Shown here: positions 34,208 through 42,960 of the stretch, one piece after another
How positions within the stretch are numbered: position 1 is the stretch's first letter
Layout of the letters: each line of letters starts with the position of its first letter
DNA from: Flavobacteriaceae bacterium
GTDB taxonomy: Bacteria > Bacteroidota > Bacteroidia > Flavobacteriales > Flavobacteriaceae
DNA: 64,000 bases
Reading direction: 5' to 3'
Assembly (NCBI GenBank): GCA_027490305.1
Contig: JAIXYI010000063.1
Span: 32,313-96,312, forward strand
Program-made: the position numbers and the translations under genes
The notes under the pieces: model-generated
The model's database searches: none
What the model was told of the DNA's origin: nothing
Seen by the model: the letters and a program-made list of their open reading frames with translations, nothing else

Positions 34208-34855
34208 GTTTTGTTTTGGTTACAACTACAATTGTACAATTTTTCAGTCTAAAAAATGTGAGTTCGATATAGCATTTTGCGAGACGCGTTGTAAACAACT
34301 CAAAATAACACCTGTCTTACTCAAGACTTACGAAATGCTTGTTAGCGGGATACTTTTCGGGTACTTTTCCGAGGCTGATGACGGAGAAGCCACCCGTCTG
34401 CGGCGTTGCATCTCTTCGCGATGACGACCGCTATCGCTGTGGAATGTGCCTTGCATCCGACCACTTTGCACCATCTTGGCCGCACACTTCCATCGAACTC
34501 ACGTTACTTAAATAATGGGGGTGATGTTTGCCTTAAGGGGTGGAGTTGGTACTGCAATTTGTCACCATCCATGCTTTATCTATGCCTGTGCCCCGTCGTA
34601 AAATAACGTCCGTTCGACACAAGCGCTTTGTCAGACGCGTTATAAGTACCTCATTGTTCAGCTAAAATCAAGGTTTGGGCCCGGCATTTTCGCCTTGCAT
34701 GCATCACAAATCAGTAATTTTCCCTTTTTCATGTTGCTGATGGTGACCGTTACTAAAGAAAGGAAATGCGTGACGAAAACGTTTTCTTCGTATACGATTT
34801 ATGCCTCGACCTCGCGGTTTTTTACTAAATTCACGCCGAAAGTAAATCGCGCCGT
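34208..34855. other. 648-bp gap without recognisable gene
   Basis: No frame here has the codon pattern or motifs of a gene. There is no exact TAnnTTTG box on either strand. Two imperfect copies of a 35-bp sequence with the shared core AGACGCGTT lie at about 34272-34306 and 34623-34657, roughly 350 bp apart, with no coding sequence between them. The last 100 bp must contain the promoter for the flavin reductase operon, but I could not place it. Confidence 0.5.
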
Positions 34856-35467
34856 ATGCAATTCGATCCCGCTGAAATCGGGCCTTCCGCCGTCTATAAA
34901 CTGTTAACGGGCACTATCATCCCCCGCCCTATCGGCTGGATTTCATCCGTTGATGCAAACGGCATCGCCAATCTCGCGCCCTTTTCATTTTTCAATGCGG
35001 TCAGCGAAGACCCGCCCCACGTCATGTTTTCGACGGTGCGACCCGGCGGCCAAAACAAAGACACTCTTGCCAACGTACTTGCAACGGGCGAGTTCGTCGT
35101 CAATCTGGTTACTGAGGAGACCGTTGAAGCTATGAACGCTTCTTCTGCGAATTTCCCTTCCGACGTGAGCGAATTTGACGCGTTGGGAATTGCATCGCTC
35201 CCGTCGACCCTGGTTTCAGTTCCACGGGTCGCGGCGAGTCCGGTGCATCTCGAGTGCCGCCTCGTGCACCACTACCCCATCGGCAACCACGAAACGGGTG
35301 GCGCTACGGTGGTCATTGGCGAAGTGTTGCGGTTTCACCTACACGATGCCATCCTGAAAGAATCCTTTCACATCGATCTCGACCAATACCGCCCGGTAGC
35401 GCGTTTGGCCGGATCCAATTATGCTAAATTAGGAGAAGTATTCTCCCTTAAACGTCCGACACTATGA
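34856..35467 (+). CDS. Flavin reductase family protein (FMN-binding split barrel)
   Basis: A 203-aa protein with the split-barrel fold of flavin reductases. It shows TIIPRPIGWISSVDANGIANLAPFSFFNAVSEDPPHVMFS near the N terminus (the flavin-contacting segment) and the later GNHETGGATVVIGEV strand, the DxxHY/H-type region being AsnHisGlu. It is the first gene of a six-gene plus-strand operon and overlaps the hydroxylase gene by 4 nt. Single-component FAD hydroxylases do not need a separate reductase, so it may instead serve the FMN domain of the fusion protein, or work on a pathway intermediate. The precise role is open. Confidence 0.82.
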   Translation: MQFDPAEIGPSAVYKLLTGTIIPRPIGWISSVDANGIANLAPFSFFNAVSEDPPHVMFSTVRPGGQNKDTLANVLATGEFVVNLVTEETVEAMNASSANFPSDVSEFDALGIASLPSTLVSVPRVAASPVHLECRLVHHYPIGNHETGGATVVIGEVLRFHLHDAILKESFHIDLDQYRPVARLAGSNYAKLGEVFSLKRPTL

Positions 35468-37761
35468 AAATTACGGTGATAGGCGGAGGCCCCGGCGGAC
35501 TCTACTTCTCCATTTTGACAAAGAAAGCAATGCCCGACTGCGAAATCGAGGTGTTTGAACGCAACCGGCCCGATGACAGTTTTGGTTTCGGCGTGGTGTT
35601 CTCGGACGAGACGTTGAGTGAATTCCTCTCACGCGACCCGGGTTCCTACGAACTCATTCGCGGCAGTTTTGCCTATTGGGATGAGTTGGATGTCGCCCGC
35701 GACGGCGAAGTGGCGCGCATCACCGGCAACGGTTTCTGTGGCTGTTCCCGACGAACGTTATTGGAATTGCTGCAACAGCGCTGCCTGGAAGAAGGAGTAA
35801 AGCTGTTTTATGAAGAAAGTGTCGACGACCTCTCGCGGTTTGCCGATTCCGATATTGTGGTGGCGGCTGATGGGATTGGAAGTGCTATCCGCACCCGATA
35901 TGAAAAGGAATTCGGCACGCACATCGACCTGAAGCGCAACCGTTTTGTATGGATGGGTTCAACGCGACCACTGGATGCCTTTACGTATTTTTTCCGTACG
36001 ACCGAACACGGACCCATCGTGGCCCATACCTATCAATACGAAGAAGGACGTAGCACCTGGATTTTCGAATGTTCGGATGAAACCTTCACCCGCTTTGGCT
36101 TCGATGTGTTCGATGAAGCCGATACCGCCCGTCGCATGGAGACCCTTTTTGCGGAGGAATTACAGGGTCATCCGCTATTGACGAACAAATCGCATTGGCG
36201 GCAGTTTCCGGCCGTAACCAATACGCGCTGGCACCATGACAATATCGTCTTGTTGGGCGACGCCAAAGCCACCGCACATTATTCTATCGGATCGGGGACA
36301 AAACTCGCCATGGAATGTGCCATCGCGCTTTCCGACGCGGTGTTGGCGCATCCGACCGACCGCGAGGCCGCCTTTGCCCAATACGAAAAGAGCCGCCGTA
36401 GTCGTGTGGAAATCATACAACATGCTGCCAACGTCTCACTCGATTGGTTTGAACACATGGATCGCTACATCGACCTGCCGTTCTACCAATTCGCGTTTGG
36501 CGTGATGACGCGTGCCAAGAAAGTAACCTATGAAAACCTCCAACTTCGCGATTCGTCGTTTACGCAGAAGGTGATGGAGGAATTTCATGCCCAACACGGT
36601 ACAAATGCGGGCACACCGCCTGCCTTTACGCCGTTTACCCTTCGGGGGATGACGCTCCCCAACCGGATTGTGATGTCGGCCATGGGGCAATACCAGGCTG
36701 TTGACGGACTTCCCGGCGATTGGCATTTTGTGCATTACGGCAGCCGCGCGGTGAATGGCGTCGGACTGATTATCGCTGAAATGACGGCCGTCTCCCCCAC
36801 CGGACGCATTACAGAAGGTTGTGCGGGATTGTACACGCCAGAACAAACCGCTGCCTGGAAACGCATCGTAGATTTCGTGCATACACAGTCTGCTTCGAAA
36901 ATAGGCATCCAAATCGGTCATTCAGGCCGCAAAGGAGCATTACGGAAACCGTGGGAAGGCGCCCAGCAGCCTTTGGAGCATCCGTGGCCGTTGGTCGCTG
37001 CCTCGCCCCTTCCCTTTGCCGATCACCTACCCGTTCCGGAAGCCTTAACCCAGGACGGGATGGCCGAAATCACCGCCCAATTCGCGCAGGCCGCCCGAAA
37101 TGCAGACGCGGCAGGCTTCGACCTGCTCGAACTACAGTCGCATCATGGTTTCCTGCTGGCCTCTTTCCTTTCTCCATTGACGAACCAACGCACCGATGCT
37201 TATGGCGGCTCACTCGAAAACCGGTTACGATTCCCGTTGCAGGTCATGAAAGCGGTGCGGGAAGCATTTTCAAACGATAAACCCATCGCGGTACGGCTTT
37301 CGGCTAGTGATTGGGCGGAAGGTGGACTTTCGGAACCGGATGCCATAGCGATTGCGAGGGCGTTCCGACAGGCCGGTGCTGACCTTATCGATGTATCGAC
37401 CGGGAACACCGTATCCTACCAACACCCGCAAACCGGACGGATGTGGCAGGTACCGTTTTCTGACGTCATCCGCCATGAATCGGGTGTACCCACGATAACG
37501 GCAGGTAGCATCACCGACATTGACCAGATCAACACCATCATCCTTAACGGACGTGCCGACTTGGTCGCACTTGGTAAACCCTTGTTGCTCGATCCGGCGT
37601 TCGTGCGCCACGCACAGGCGTATGAAGGATATGAAGCCGATGATATCCCACTGTCCTATCGCACAGGAAAATTCCACCTTTATCCGGTAAAAACCGCCGA
37701 ACGCAAGATGGTAGAAGGGATGAAGAAGGCGTTGAAACCGGAGAGTCATAAGAGGAGTTGA
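35464..37761 (+). CDS. Bifunctional aryl-CoA 5-hydroxylase / old-yellow-enzyme fusion (salicylyl-CoA or 2-aminobenzoyl-CoA type)
   Basis: A 765-aa fusion. Residues 1-390 form a class A FAD monooxygenase: dinucleotide site VIGGGPGGLYFS at residues 5-16, the second FAD motif LLGDAKATAHYSIGSGTK near 265. Residues about 390-750 form an FMN old-yellow-enzyme domain: FTLRGMTLPNRIVMSAMGQY, QIGHSGRKG, and SFLSPLTNQRTDAYGGSLENR. The same architecture occurs in 2-aminobenzoyl-CoA monooxygenase/reductase of Azoarcus and in proteins annotated as salicylyl-CoA 5-hydroxylase. The first half adds oxygen to the CoA-bound ring at C5; the second can reduce the product. With gentisate dioxygenase nearby, gentisyl-CoA formation is likely. 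Its stop codon lies in the following heptamer array. Confidence 0.85.
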   Translation: MKITVIGGGPGGLYFSILTKKAMPDCEIEVFERNRPDDSFGFGVVFSDETLSEFLSRDPGSYELIRGSFAYWDELDVARDGEVARITGNGFCGCSRRTLLELLQQRCLEEGVKLFYEESVDDLSRFADSDIVVAADGIGSAIRTRYEKEFGTHIDLKRNRFVWMGSTRPLDAFTYFFRTTEHGPIVAHTYQYEEGRSTWIFECSDETFTRFGFDVFDEADTARRMETLFAEELQGHPLLTNKSHWRQFPAVTNTRWHHDNIVLLGDAKATAHYSIGSGTKLAMECAIALSDAVLAHPTDREAAFAQYEKSRRSRVEIIQHAANVSLDWFEHMDRYIDLPFYQFAFGVMTRAKKVTYENLQLRDSSFTQKVMEEFHAQHGTNAGTPPAFTPFTLRGMTLPNRIVMSAMGQYQAVDGLPGDWHFVHYGSRAVNGVGLIIAEMTAVSPTGRITEGCAGLYTPEQTAAWKRIVDFVHTQSASKIGIQIGHSGRKGALRKPWEGAQQPLEHPWPLVAASPLPFADHLPVPEALTQDGMAEITAQFAQAARNADAAGFDLLELQSHHGFLLASFLSPLTNQRTDAYGGSLENRLRFPLQVMKAVREAFSNDKPIAVRLSASDWAEGGLSEPDAIAIARAFRQAGADLIDVSTGNTVSYQHPQTGRMWQVPFSDVIRHESGVPTITAGSITDIDQINTIILNGRADLVALGKPLLLDPAFVRHAQAYEGYEADDIPLSYRTGKFHLYPVKTAERKMVEGMKKALKPESHKRS

Positions 37762-37850
37762 GGAGCAAGGAGCGAGGAGCGAGAAGAAAGAGGATTTTCC
37801 AAATACCAAATACCCAATACCAATAACCCAATACCAACAACCAGCGACCA
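37753..37850. repeat. Two heptamer arrays between hydroxylase and ligase genes
   Basis: First array 37753-37792: GGAGCAA/GGAGCGA units; it supplies the hydroxylase stop codon. Second array 37799-37850: CCAAATA, CCCAATA, CCAACAA, CCAGCGA units; it ends directly at the ligase ATG. Both keep a strict 7-bp step, and the second contains almost no G on the coding strand. Confidence 0.8.
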
Positions 37851-39461
37851 ATGAAACACTACGACGATTCATTCGCGCATGACCATCTTCCGCCGGCGGA
37901 TTTATTGCCGCATTTCGTCGATGACCTGCCGCAGTTCCGGCATCCGGAATTCCTGAATTGCGTTGACCGACTGTTGGATCGTCACATCCGTGAGGGAAAT
38001 GGCGATCGCATTTGTCTGCGAACGTTTACCACGACCTGGACCTACCAGCAGCTTTTTGAAAAAGCCAACCAGATTGCCCATGTGTTGGTAGACGATCTCG
38101 GGTTGAAATCCGGGAACCGAGTTTTGCTTCGTTCGGCCAACAATCCGATGATGGTGGCCTGTTGGTATGGCATCCTGAAAGCGGGCGGGATTGTGGTGGC
38201 GACCATGCCGTTGCTTCGCTCGAAAGAATTGACGACCATTATTGACTGCGCGGAAATATCCCATGCGTTATGCGATGCGTCGTTGCAGGAAGAGTTGTCG
38301 CTCGTCGTTTCTCCTTTCCTCAAAAAAACCAGCTTGTTTGACGGTTCGGAACAGCGGCCTTCCGAATTGGAAAATGCCATGAAACCGAAGCCTACCCATT
38401 TCGATAATTACCATTCCAAGTCGGACAGTGTGGCCCTCATCGGGTTCACATCGGGCACCACCGGCCTGCCGAAGATGACGGCACATTACCATAAAGACAT
38501 ACTAAACATCTGCGAGGCCTTTCCGGTATACTCCCTACAGCCAACGCCGAATGATATCTTCACGGGGAGTCCACCGTTGGGTTTTACCTTTGGTTTGGGC
38601 GGACTCGTGCTATTCCCCATGTATTTTGGTGCTTCCACTTTCCTGATAGAAAAACCAACGCCGGATCTTTTACTACAGGCAATACAGGAACACCGCGTCT
38701 CCATTTGCTTCACCGCACCCACAGCATGGCGGGTATTGACGACCAAAGTGGCCGATTACGATATTTCCTCCCTCCGCAAATGTGTGTCGGCGGGAGAAAC
38801 CCTGCCGCTGAAGGTCTGGCAGGACTGGTACGATGCCACCGGCCTGAAAATCATCGATGGTATCGGCTCGACGGAACTGCTCCATATCTTCATTTCGTCA
38901 CACGAAGACAACATGAAGCCCGGCGCTACGGGCGTGCCGATTCTCGGTTACCAGGCCCGCATTGTGGACCAGATGGGAAACGAACTTCCGACGGGGCAAC
39001 CCGGTCGATTGGCTGTAAAAGGCATGACGGGCTGTAAATACCTCAATCGAACGGAGAAACAGCAGGAGTATGTGGAAAATGGATGGAACATCACCGGCGA
39101 TATCTTCCGGCAGGACGAAGACGGTTATTTCTGGTTTGTAGCGCGGGGCGACGATATGATCATTTCGTCCGGATACAACATCGCCGCAATTGAAGTCGAA
39201 AGCGTGCTGCTCACCCATGACGACATCCACGAATGTGCTGTTGTCGGCGTGCCCGATGAGGAACGCGGTATGCTGGTCTGTGCGCATATCGTATTGAAAG
39301 AAAAAGATAAAGCGTCAGACGAATTAAAGAAGTCTATACAACAATGGTTCAAGGAAGTAGCTGCTCCGTATAAGTACCCGCGCGTTATCCATTTCACCGA
39401 TGCCCTACCCAAAACCGAAACCGGAAAAATCCAACGTTTCCGCCTGAAATCTTCGAACTGA
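37851..39461 (+). CDS. Aryl-CoA ligase (2-aminobenzoate/salicylate-CoA ligase type)
   Basis: A 536-aa adenylate-forming enzyme. Motifs: FTSGTTGLPKM (A3), GIGSTELLHIFIS (A5), WNITGDIFRQDEDGYFWFVARGDDMIISSGYNI (A7-A8) and PKTETGKIQRF at the C terminus with the catalytic Lys. The N terminus (LPPADLLPHF) and overall pattern follow the benzoate/2-aminobenzoate-CoA ligase clade. It activates the aromatic acid before ring hydroxylation. The thioesterase ATG follows its stop codon by one base. Whether salicylate or anthranilate is the natural substrate cannot be read from the sequence. Confidence 0.85.
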   Translation: MKHYDDSFAHDHLPPADLLPHFVDDLPQFRHPEFLNCVDRLLDRHIREGNGDRICLRTFTTTWTYQQLFEKANQIAHVLVDDLGLKSGNRVLLRSANNPMMVACWYGILKAGGIVVATMPLLRSKELTTIIDCAEISHALCDASLQEELSLVVSPFLKKTSLFDGSEQRPSELENAMKPKPTHFDNYHSKSDSVALIGFTSGTTGLPKMTAHYHKDILNICEAFPVYSLQPTPNDIFTGSPPLGFTFGLGGLVLFPMYFGASTFLIEKPTPDLLLQAIQEHRVSICFTAPTAWRVLTTKVADYDISSLRKCVSAGETLPLKVWQDWYDATGLKIIDGIGSTELLHIFISSHEDNMKPGATGVPILGYQARIVDQMGNELPTGQPGRLAVKGMTGCKYLNRTEKQQEYVENGWNITGDIFRQDEDGYFWFVARGDDMIISSGYNIAAIEVESVLLTHDDIHECAVVGVPDEERGMLVCAHIVLKEKDKASDELKKSIQQWFKEVAAPYKYPRVIHFTDALPKTETGKIQRFRLKSSN

Positions 39462-39462
39462 T

Positions 39463-39897
39463 ATGCAACAACTCTTTTCCAAACCCGAAACCATTCGTTT
39501 CCGCCATACGGACTTTGCGGGCATCGTGTTTTATCCCCGCTTCCTCGAAATGCTCAATGATTTGGTGGAAGACTGGTTTGCCGAATGTCTCGACCGTCCG
39601 TTTTCTAAAATACACGAAACCAACGGCATTCCGACCGTAGACCTCAAAGTACAGTTCCGCAAACCGGCACGGATTGGCGATGAACTCGAGAAACAATTAT
39701 GGGTCACGCGTTGCGGCGGTGCCTCTGTTACCATTGGCTTCCGGTTCGTGCATACGAAAGATGACACCACTTGCCTGGAAGGCGAAGCCACGCTGGTGAA
39801 CGTGGGCCTCAACGAAGCCCGCAATGAAATCACATCCGTTCCGTTTTCCGAAGAAATGAAAGCGCGCATCCTACCGTTTCTCCTCACTAACGACTAA
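39463..39897 (+). CDS. Hotdog thioesterase, 4-hydroxybenzoyl-CoA thioesterase type
   Basis: A 144-aa single hotdog-fold enzyme. The catalytic region RHTDFAGIVFYPRFLEMLND has Asp17, at the same position as the nucleophilic Asp17 of the Pseudomonas 4-hydroxybenzoyl-CoA thioesterase, and the G-I-x-x-x-P turn. Placed directly after the ligase gene it should hydrolyse the hydroxylated aryl-CoA, i.e. gentisyl-CoA to gentisate. That step is what links this operon to the ring-cleaving dioxygenase on the other strand. Its TAA lies in a heptamer array. Confidence 0.85.
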   Translation: MQQLFSKPETIRFRHTDFAGIVFYPRFLEMLNDLVEDWFAECLDRPFSKIHETNGIPTVDLKVQFRKPARIGDELEKQLWVTRCGGASVTIGFRFVHTKDDTTCLEGEATLVNVGLNEARNEITSVPFSEEMKARILPFLLTND

Positions 39898-39924
39898 CTA
39901 CCAACCACTAACCACTTCCTCCTC
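39885..39924. repeat. Heptamer array (CTAACTA/CCAACCA) between thioesterase and nitrilase genes
   Basis: About five units, running through the thioesterase stop codon and ending 2-3 nt before the nitrilase ATG. G appears only once on the coding strand. Confidence 0.7.
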
Positions 39925-40908
39925 ATGTCCTCCTTCCCTTCCTTCAAAGCCGCCACCGTGCAAACCGCGCCTGTTTTCCTTGACGTCGAAAAAACGGTCG
40001 ACAAGGCCATTTCGTTCCTTGCCGAAGCGGCTTCGAACGGTGCCCGGCTCATCGCTTTTCCTGAAGTCTTTATCTCGGCTTACCCGTATTGGAACTGGAT
40101 CATGACCCCGGTGCAGGGAAGCAAGTGGTACGAAGAGCTCTACCGCAATTCGGTGTCGGTCGACAGCGCGCCCATTCGACGGTTGCAGGACGCAGCGCGG
40201 GAAAACGGCATCCACGTGGTCATTGGCATGAACGAGCGGGGCGAGAGTTATGGGGAGATTTACAATACCAACCTTATCATCGACGACACCGGGGCATTGA
40301 TCGGCAAACACCGCAAACTGGTGCCTACCTGGGCCGAAAAGCTCACCTGGACAGCAGGCGATGGGTCGTCGCTTAAAGTCTACAAAACCGGCATTGGCCC
40401 CATCGGGACGCTGGCGTGCGGCGAAAACACCAATACATTGGCACGCTTCGCCTTACTCTCACAAGGAGAATTGATCCATATTGCCAACTATATTTCATTG
40501 CCCGTGGCGCCGCCTGATTACAATATGGCCGAGGCAATCAAAATACGGGCCGCCGCCCATTCATTTGAGGGAAAGCTATTTACGATTGTATCATGTTCGA
40601 CCATTTCGAAGGAAATCATCGACCGTATGACGCCGGACGTACCCAACGCCGCCGAACTGCTGACACGAAAAAGTGCAGCCTTTTCGGGGTTTATCGGTCC
40701 GAATGGCGCCGTGATCGGTGAACCGCTGATTGACGACGAAGGCATTGCCTATGCCGAAATCGACCTGGCGAAGTGCATACAGCCTAAACAGATGCACGAC
40801 ATCCTTGGACATTATAACCGATTCGATATCTTTGACTTACGCATCAACACGGCCCCGACACGTAAAGTGACCTTCATCGACGACCACGACACCTTCAACC
40901 AGCGCTGA
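39925..40908 (+). CDS. Nitrilase (carbon-nitrogen hydrolase)
   Basis: A 327-aa cytosolic hydrolase with the full nitrilase triad: Glu47 (IAFPEVFI), Lys131 (GKHRKLVPTW) and Cys165 (LACGENTNTLARFALLSQGE). The C-E-N context after the cysteine and the W-A-E-K-L-T-W segment are those of true nitrilases (aliphatic or arylacetonitrile type) more than of amidases. It would convert a nitrile to the carboxylic acid and ammonia. In this operon it could feed the CoA ligase with an aromatic acid. It lies 27 nt after the thioesterase and 1 nt before the amidohydrolase. Confidence 0.88.
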   Translation: MSSFPSFKAATVQTAPVFLDVEKTVDKAISFLAEAASNGARLIAFPEVFISAYPYWNWIMTPVQGSKWYEELYRNSVSVDSAPIRRLQDAARENGIHVVIGMNERGESYGEIYNTNLIIDDTGALIGKHRKLVPTWAEKLTWTAGDGSSLKVYKTGIGPIGTLACGENTNTLARFALLSQGELIHIANYISLPVAPPDYNMAEAIKIRAAAHSFEGKLFTIVSCSTISKEIIDRMTPDVPNAAELLTRKSAAFSGFIGPNGAVIGEPLIDDEGIAYAEIDLAKCIQPKQMHDILGHYNRFDIFDLRINTAPTRKVTFIDDHDTFNQR

Positions 40909-40909
40909 T

Positions 40910-42640
40910 ATGAAACGTTTCGCCTTCCTCCTTCTCGTCTCGCAGTGGCTTACCGCGCAGACCTACATCACCCATGTCACCGTTGTAGATGTGGAAAAAC
41001 ACAAACTACTGCCCGATCGTACGGTCGTACTGAACGGCGATCGCATCGCAGAGATCGCAACATCCGGACGGAAAGTACCTGCCGGGGCGAAGGTTATAGA
41101 AGGAAAAGGAAAGTTTCTGATGCCGGGATTGGTAGATGCGCACGTGCATTTTTTCCAGAGTGGTGGACTCTACACCCGTCCGGATGCTATCGATTTGCGG
41201 AAACGGAAGTCCTATGAGAACGAGATAGCGGAAGTCCAGGCACGGATGGAAAACGTCTTGCAACGCTACCTCGCCAATGGGATTACCACCGTTGTCGATC
41301 CGGGTGCTACCTATAACTTCCTTGACCTGAAACGAAAATGGGCCGATAAGCCGCTCCATTCGACCGTTTTTATGTCAGGGCCGCTCATTACGACGTACGA
41401 ACCAGAGCCCTTCAAAGGATTAGGCGGTGACGAACCCTTTCGCCTGGCATTAACCCCCGAGGAAGGCCGGCAGATGGTTCGCGAACAACTCCCGCATCAT
41501 CCCGACTTTATCAAGATATGGTATATCGCCGACGTCGACGGAACGGGTGCCGAGGCCGGTGCACGCAAGTACCAGCCGGTGGTGCAGGCCATCATCGAAG
41601 AAGCCCATGCGAATCACATACGCGTAGCCGTACACGCCACTGAACGCATCACCGCCCAGCTCGCGGTAGAGAGCGGATGTGACTTCCTGGTGCACAGCAT
41701 TGAAGACGAAGAAATCAGCGATAGTTTCGTCAAGTTACTGAAAGACAAACATATCGTGCTTTGCCCGACACTTACGGTAGGCGACGGTTACGAAAACACC
41801 TTCGCGCAAACCCTCGCCTTTTCACAGGACGAAATAGCGAAAAGCGACCCCTTTGCATTGGGTTCGTTGTTTGACCTGCGCCATTTGCCGGATACCGCCC
41901 TGATCAAAGGCTACCAAAACTATTTCCGGGACGCAAAACAATTGGAGAAGTCCAAGAAACAAAGAGGCATCATGGCCCGAAACCTCAAGAAACTCGCAGA
42001 CGGAGGCGTGCAAATCGCCACTGGAACCGACGCGGGTAATATCGGGACACTCCATGCCGCTTCCTATCGGGCGGAATTGCGCCGCATGCAGGAAGCAGGA
42101 CTGTCGAACTGGGCGATACTTGAAGCGTCTACACGAAACGGCGCCATGGCTCTCGCCAAAGAAACCGACTTCGGCACCGTTGCGGTCGGGAAACGCGCGA
42201 ATCTATTGCTCCTGAACGCTGACCCAACCCAATCACTCAACGCACTGGACGCTATTGACCTCGTGTTCCACAACGGCCTACCATCAACGGTGAAAGACCT
42301 CACGACCGAAACGCCGGAAGAACTGGTGCAGCGACAGGTGAACGCCTACAACCTCCGGAATATTGACGCGTTTTTGGATACCTATTCCGATGACGTAGAA
42401 GTATATACCTTCCCCAATAAACTCGAATTCAAAGGAAAAGACACGATGCGCAGCGAATACGGGCCTATGTTCAACCAGGTGCCCAACCTTCATTGCAAAA
42501 TCGTCAACCGGATTGTGGATGGCAACCGTGTCATCGATCAGGAACACGTACAGTTCAATGATAAAACAATCGACGGCACCGCCATTTACGTCATCGAAAA
42601 CGGCAAAATCGCAAAAGTCTACTTCCTGCCAAGAGGCTAA
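40910..42640 (+). CDS. Exported amidohydrolase with fused C-terminal SnoaL/NTF2-like domain
   Basis: A 576-aa protein with a short signal peptide (MKRFAFLLLVSQWLTAQ). Residues about 18-440 are a metal-dependent amidohydrolase: the H-x-H at His78/His80 (GLVDAHVHFF), a Lys-containing strand (PDFIKIWY), the later His in VAVHATE, HSIED, and the Asp in ATGTDAGN. Residues about 465-576 form a SnoaL-like alpha-beta barrel (YNLRNIDAFLDTYSDDVEVY...IYVIENGKIAKVYFLP). The fusion is uncommon. Location outside the cytosol suggests it acts on a substrate before uptake, perhaps releasing an aromatic acid from an amide or ester. It is the last gene of the operon. Confidence 0.8.
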   Translation: MKRFAFLLLVSQWLTAQTYITHVTVVDVEKHKLLPDRTVVLNGDRIAEIATSGRKVPAGAKVIEGKGKFLMPGLVDAHVHFFQSGGLYTRPDAIDLRKRKSYENEIAEVQARMENVLQRYLANGITTVVDPGATYNFLDLKRKWADKPLHSTVFMSGPLITTYEPEPFKGLGGDEPFRLALTPEEGRQMVREQLPHHPDFIKIWYIADVDGTGAEAGARKYQPVVQAIIEEAHANHIRVAVHATERITAQLAVESGCDFLVHSIEDEEISDSFVKLLKDKHIVLCPTLTVGDGYENTFAQTLAFSQDEIAKSDPFALGSLFDLRHLPDTALIKGYQNYFRDAKQLEKSKKQRGIMARNLKKLADGGVQIATGTDAGNIGTLHAASYRAELRRMQEAGLSNWAILEASTRNGAMALAKETDFGTVAVGKRANLLLLNADPTQSLNALDAIDLVFHNGLPSTVKDLTTETPEELVQRQVNAYNLRNIDAFLDTYSDDVEVYTFPNKLEFKGKDTMRSEYGPMFNQVPNLHCKIVNRIVDGNRVIDQEHVQFNDKTIDGTAIYVIENGKIAKVYFLPRG

Positions 42641-42675
42641 CTTCCTGCTTTTTGGTAGAGGGTTTCGGGACAGAT

Positions 42676-42709
42676 ACTAACTCCTATCTCCCAACTCCTA
42701 ACTCCTTCC
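42676..42709. repeat. Heptamer array (CTAACTC/CCAACTC)
   Basis: Four to five units, TCCTAAC-type, about 40 nt after the amidohydrolase stop and about 45 nt before an orphan promoter box. Confidence 0.7.
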
Positions 42710-42752
42710 AAAATACGCAAAATGCCGTATTTCAGGCGGCACATCTGTCGTC

Positions 42753-42760
42753 TATCTTTG
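42753..42760 (+). promoter_or_regulatory. Orphan -7 box TATCTTTG
   Basis: Exact TAnnTTTG match with no annotated gene downstream on the plus strand; the next gene is convergent. It starts the small transcript described at 42767-42889. Confidence 0.55.
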
Positions 42761-42766
42761 ACGCAG

Positions 42767-42889
42767 TTGCCGATGTGCGACCGCACGAATTCCTATGCTA
42801 TCAAAAACCTCTGCGTGAACACGAAAGTGGTTTTTTAGTGATTCAAAAACTTGTTTTTTGGGCGCCTCCAGTGATGGGGGCGTTTTTTT
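42767..42889 (+). ncRNA. Candidate small RNA (or micropeptide mRNA), about 120 nt
   Basis: Bounded by the TATCTTTG box and by a strong terminator: stem CGCCTCC/GGGGGCG (42863-42869 with 42876-42882, one T-G pair) followed by seven Ts. A short hairpin GTGC/GCAC sits near its 5' end. It also contains a 21-codon frame at 42773-42838 (starting MCDRTNSYAIKNL), whose ATG is about 6 nt from the predicted transcript start, so it may be translated nearly leaderless. Both ends being present makes an independent transcript likely; function unknown. Confidence 0.5.
42863..42889 (+). terminator. Terminator of the orphan transcript
   Basis: 7-bp stem with 6-nt loop and T7. It could also stop read-through from the amidohydrolase operon 220 nt upstream. 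Confidence 0.8.
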
Positions 42890-42960
42890 GGAGGAGTCCC
42901 TGAGTGAGAGAGTCCCTGAGTCCCTGAGCATATGAGGAATTGAGGAATTACGTCCAGACC

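Noticed and set aside
35464..37761. Assembly-fused pair of separate genes
   Set aside because: The frame is continuous across the FAD and FMN domains, and this fusion is a known architecture, so a sequencing artefact is not needed.
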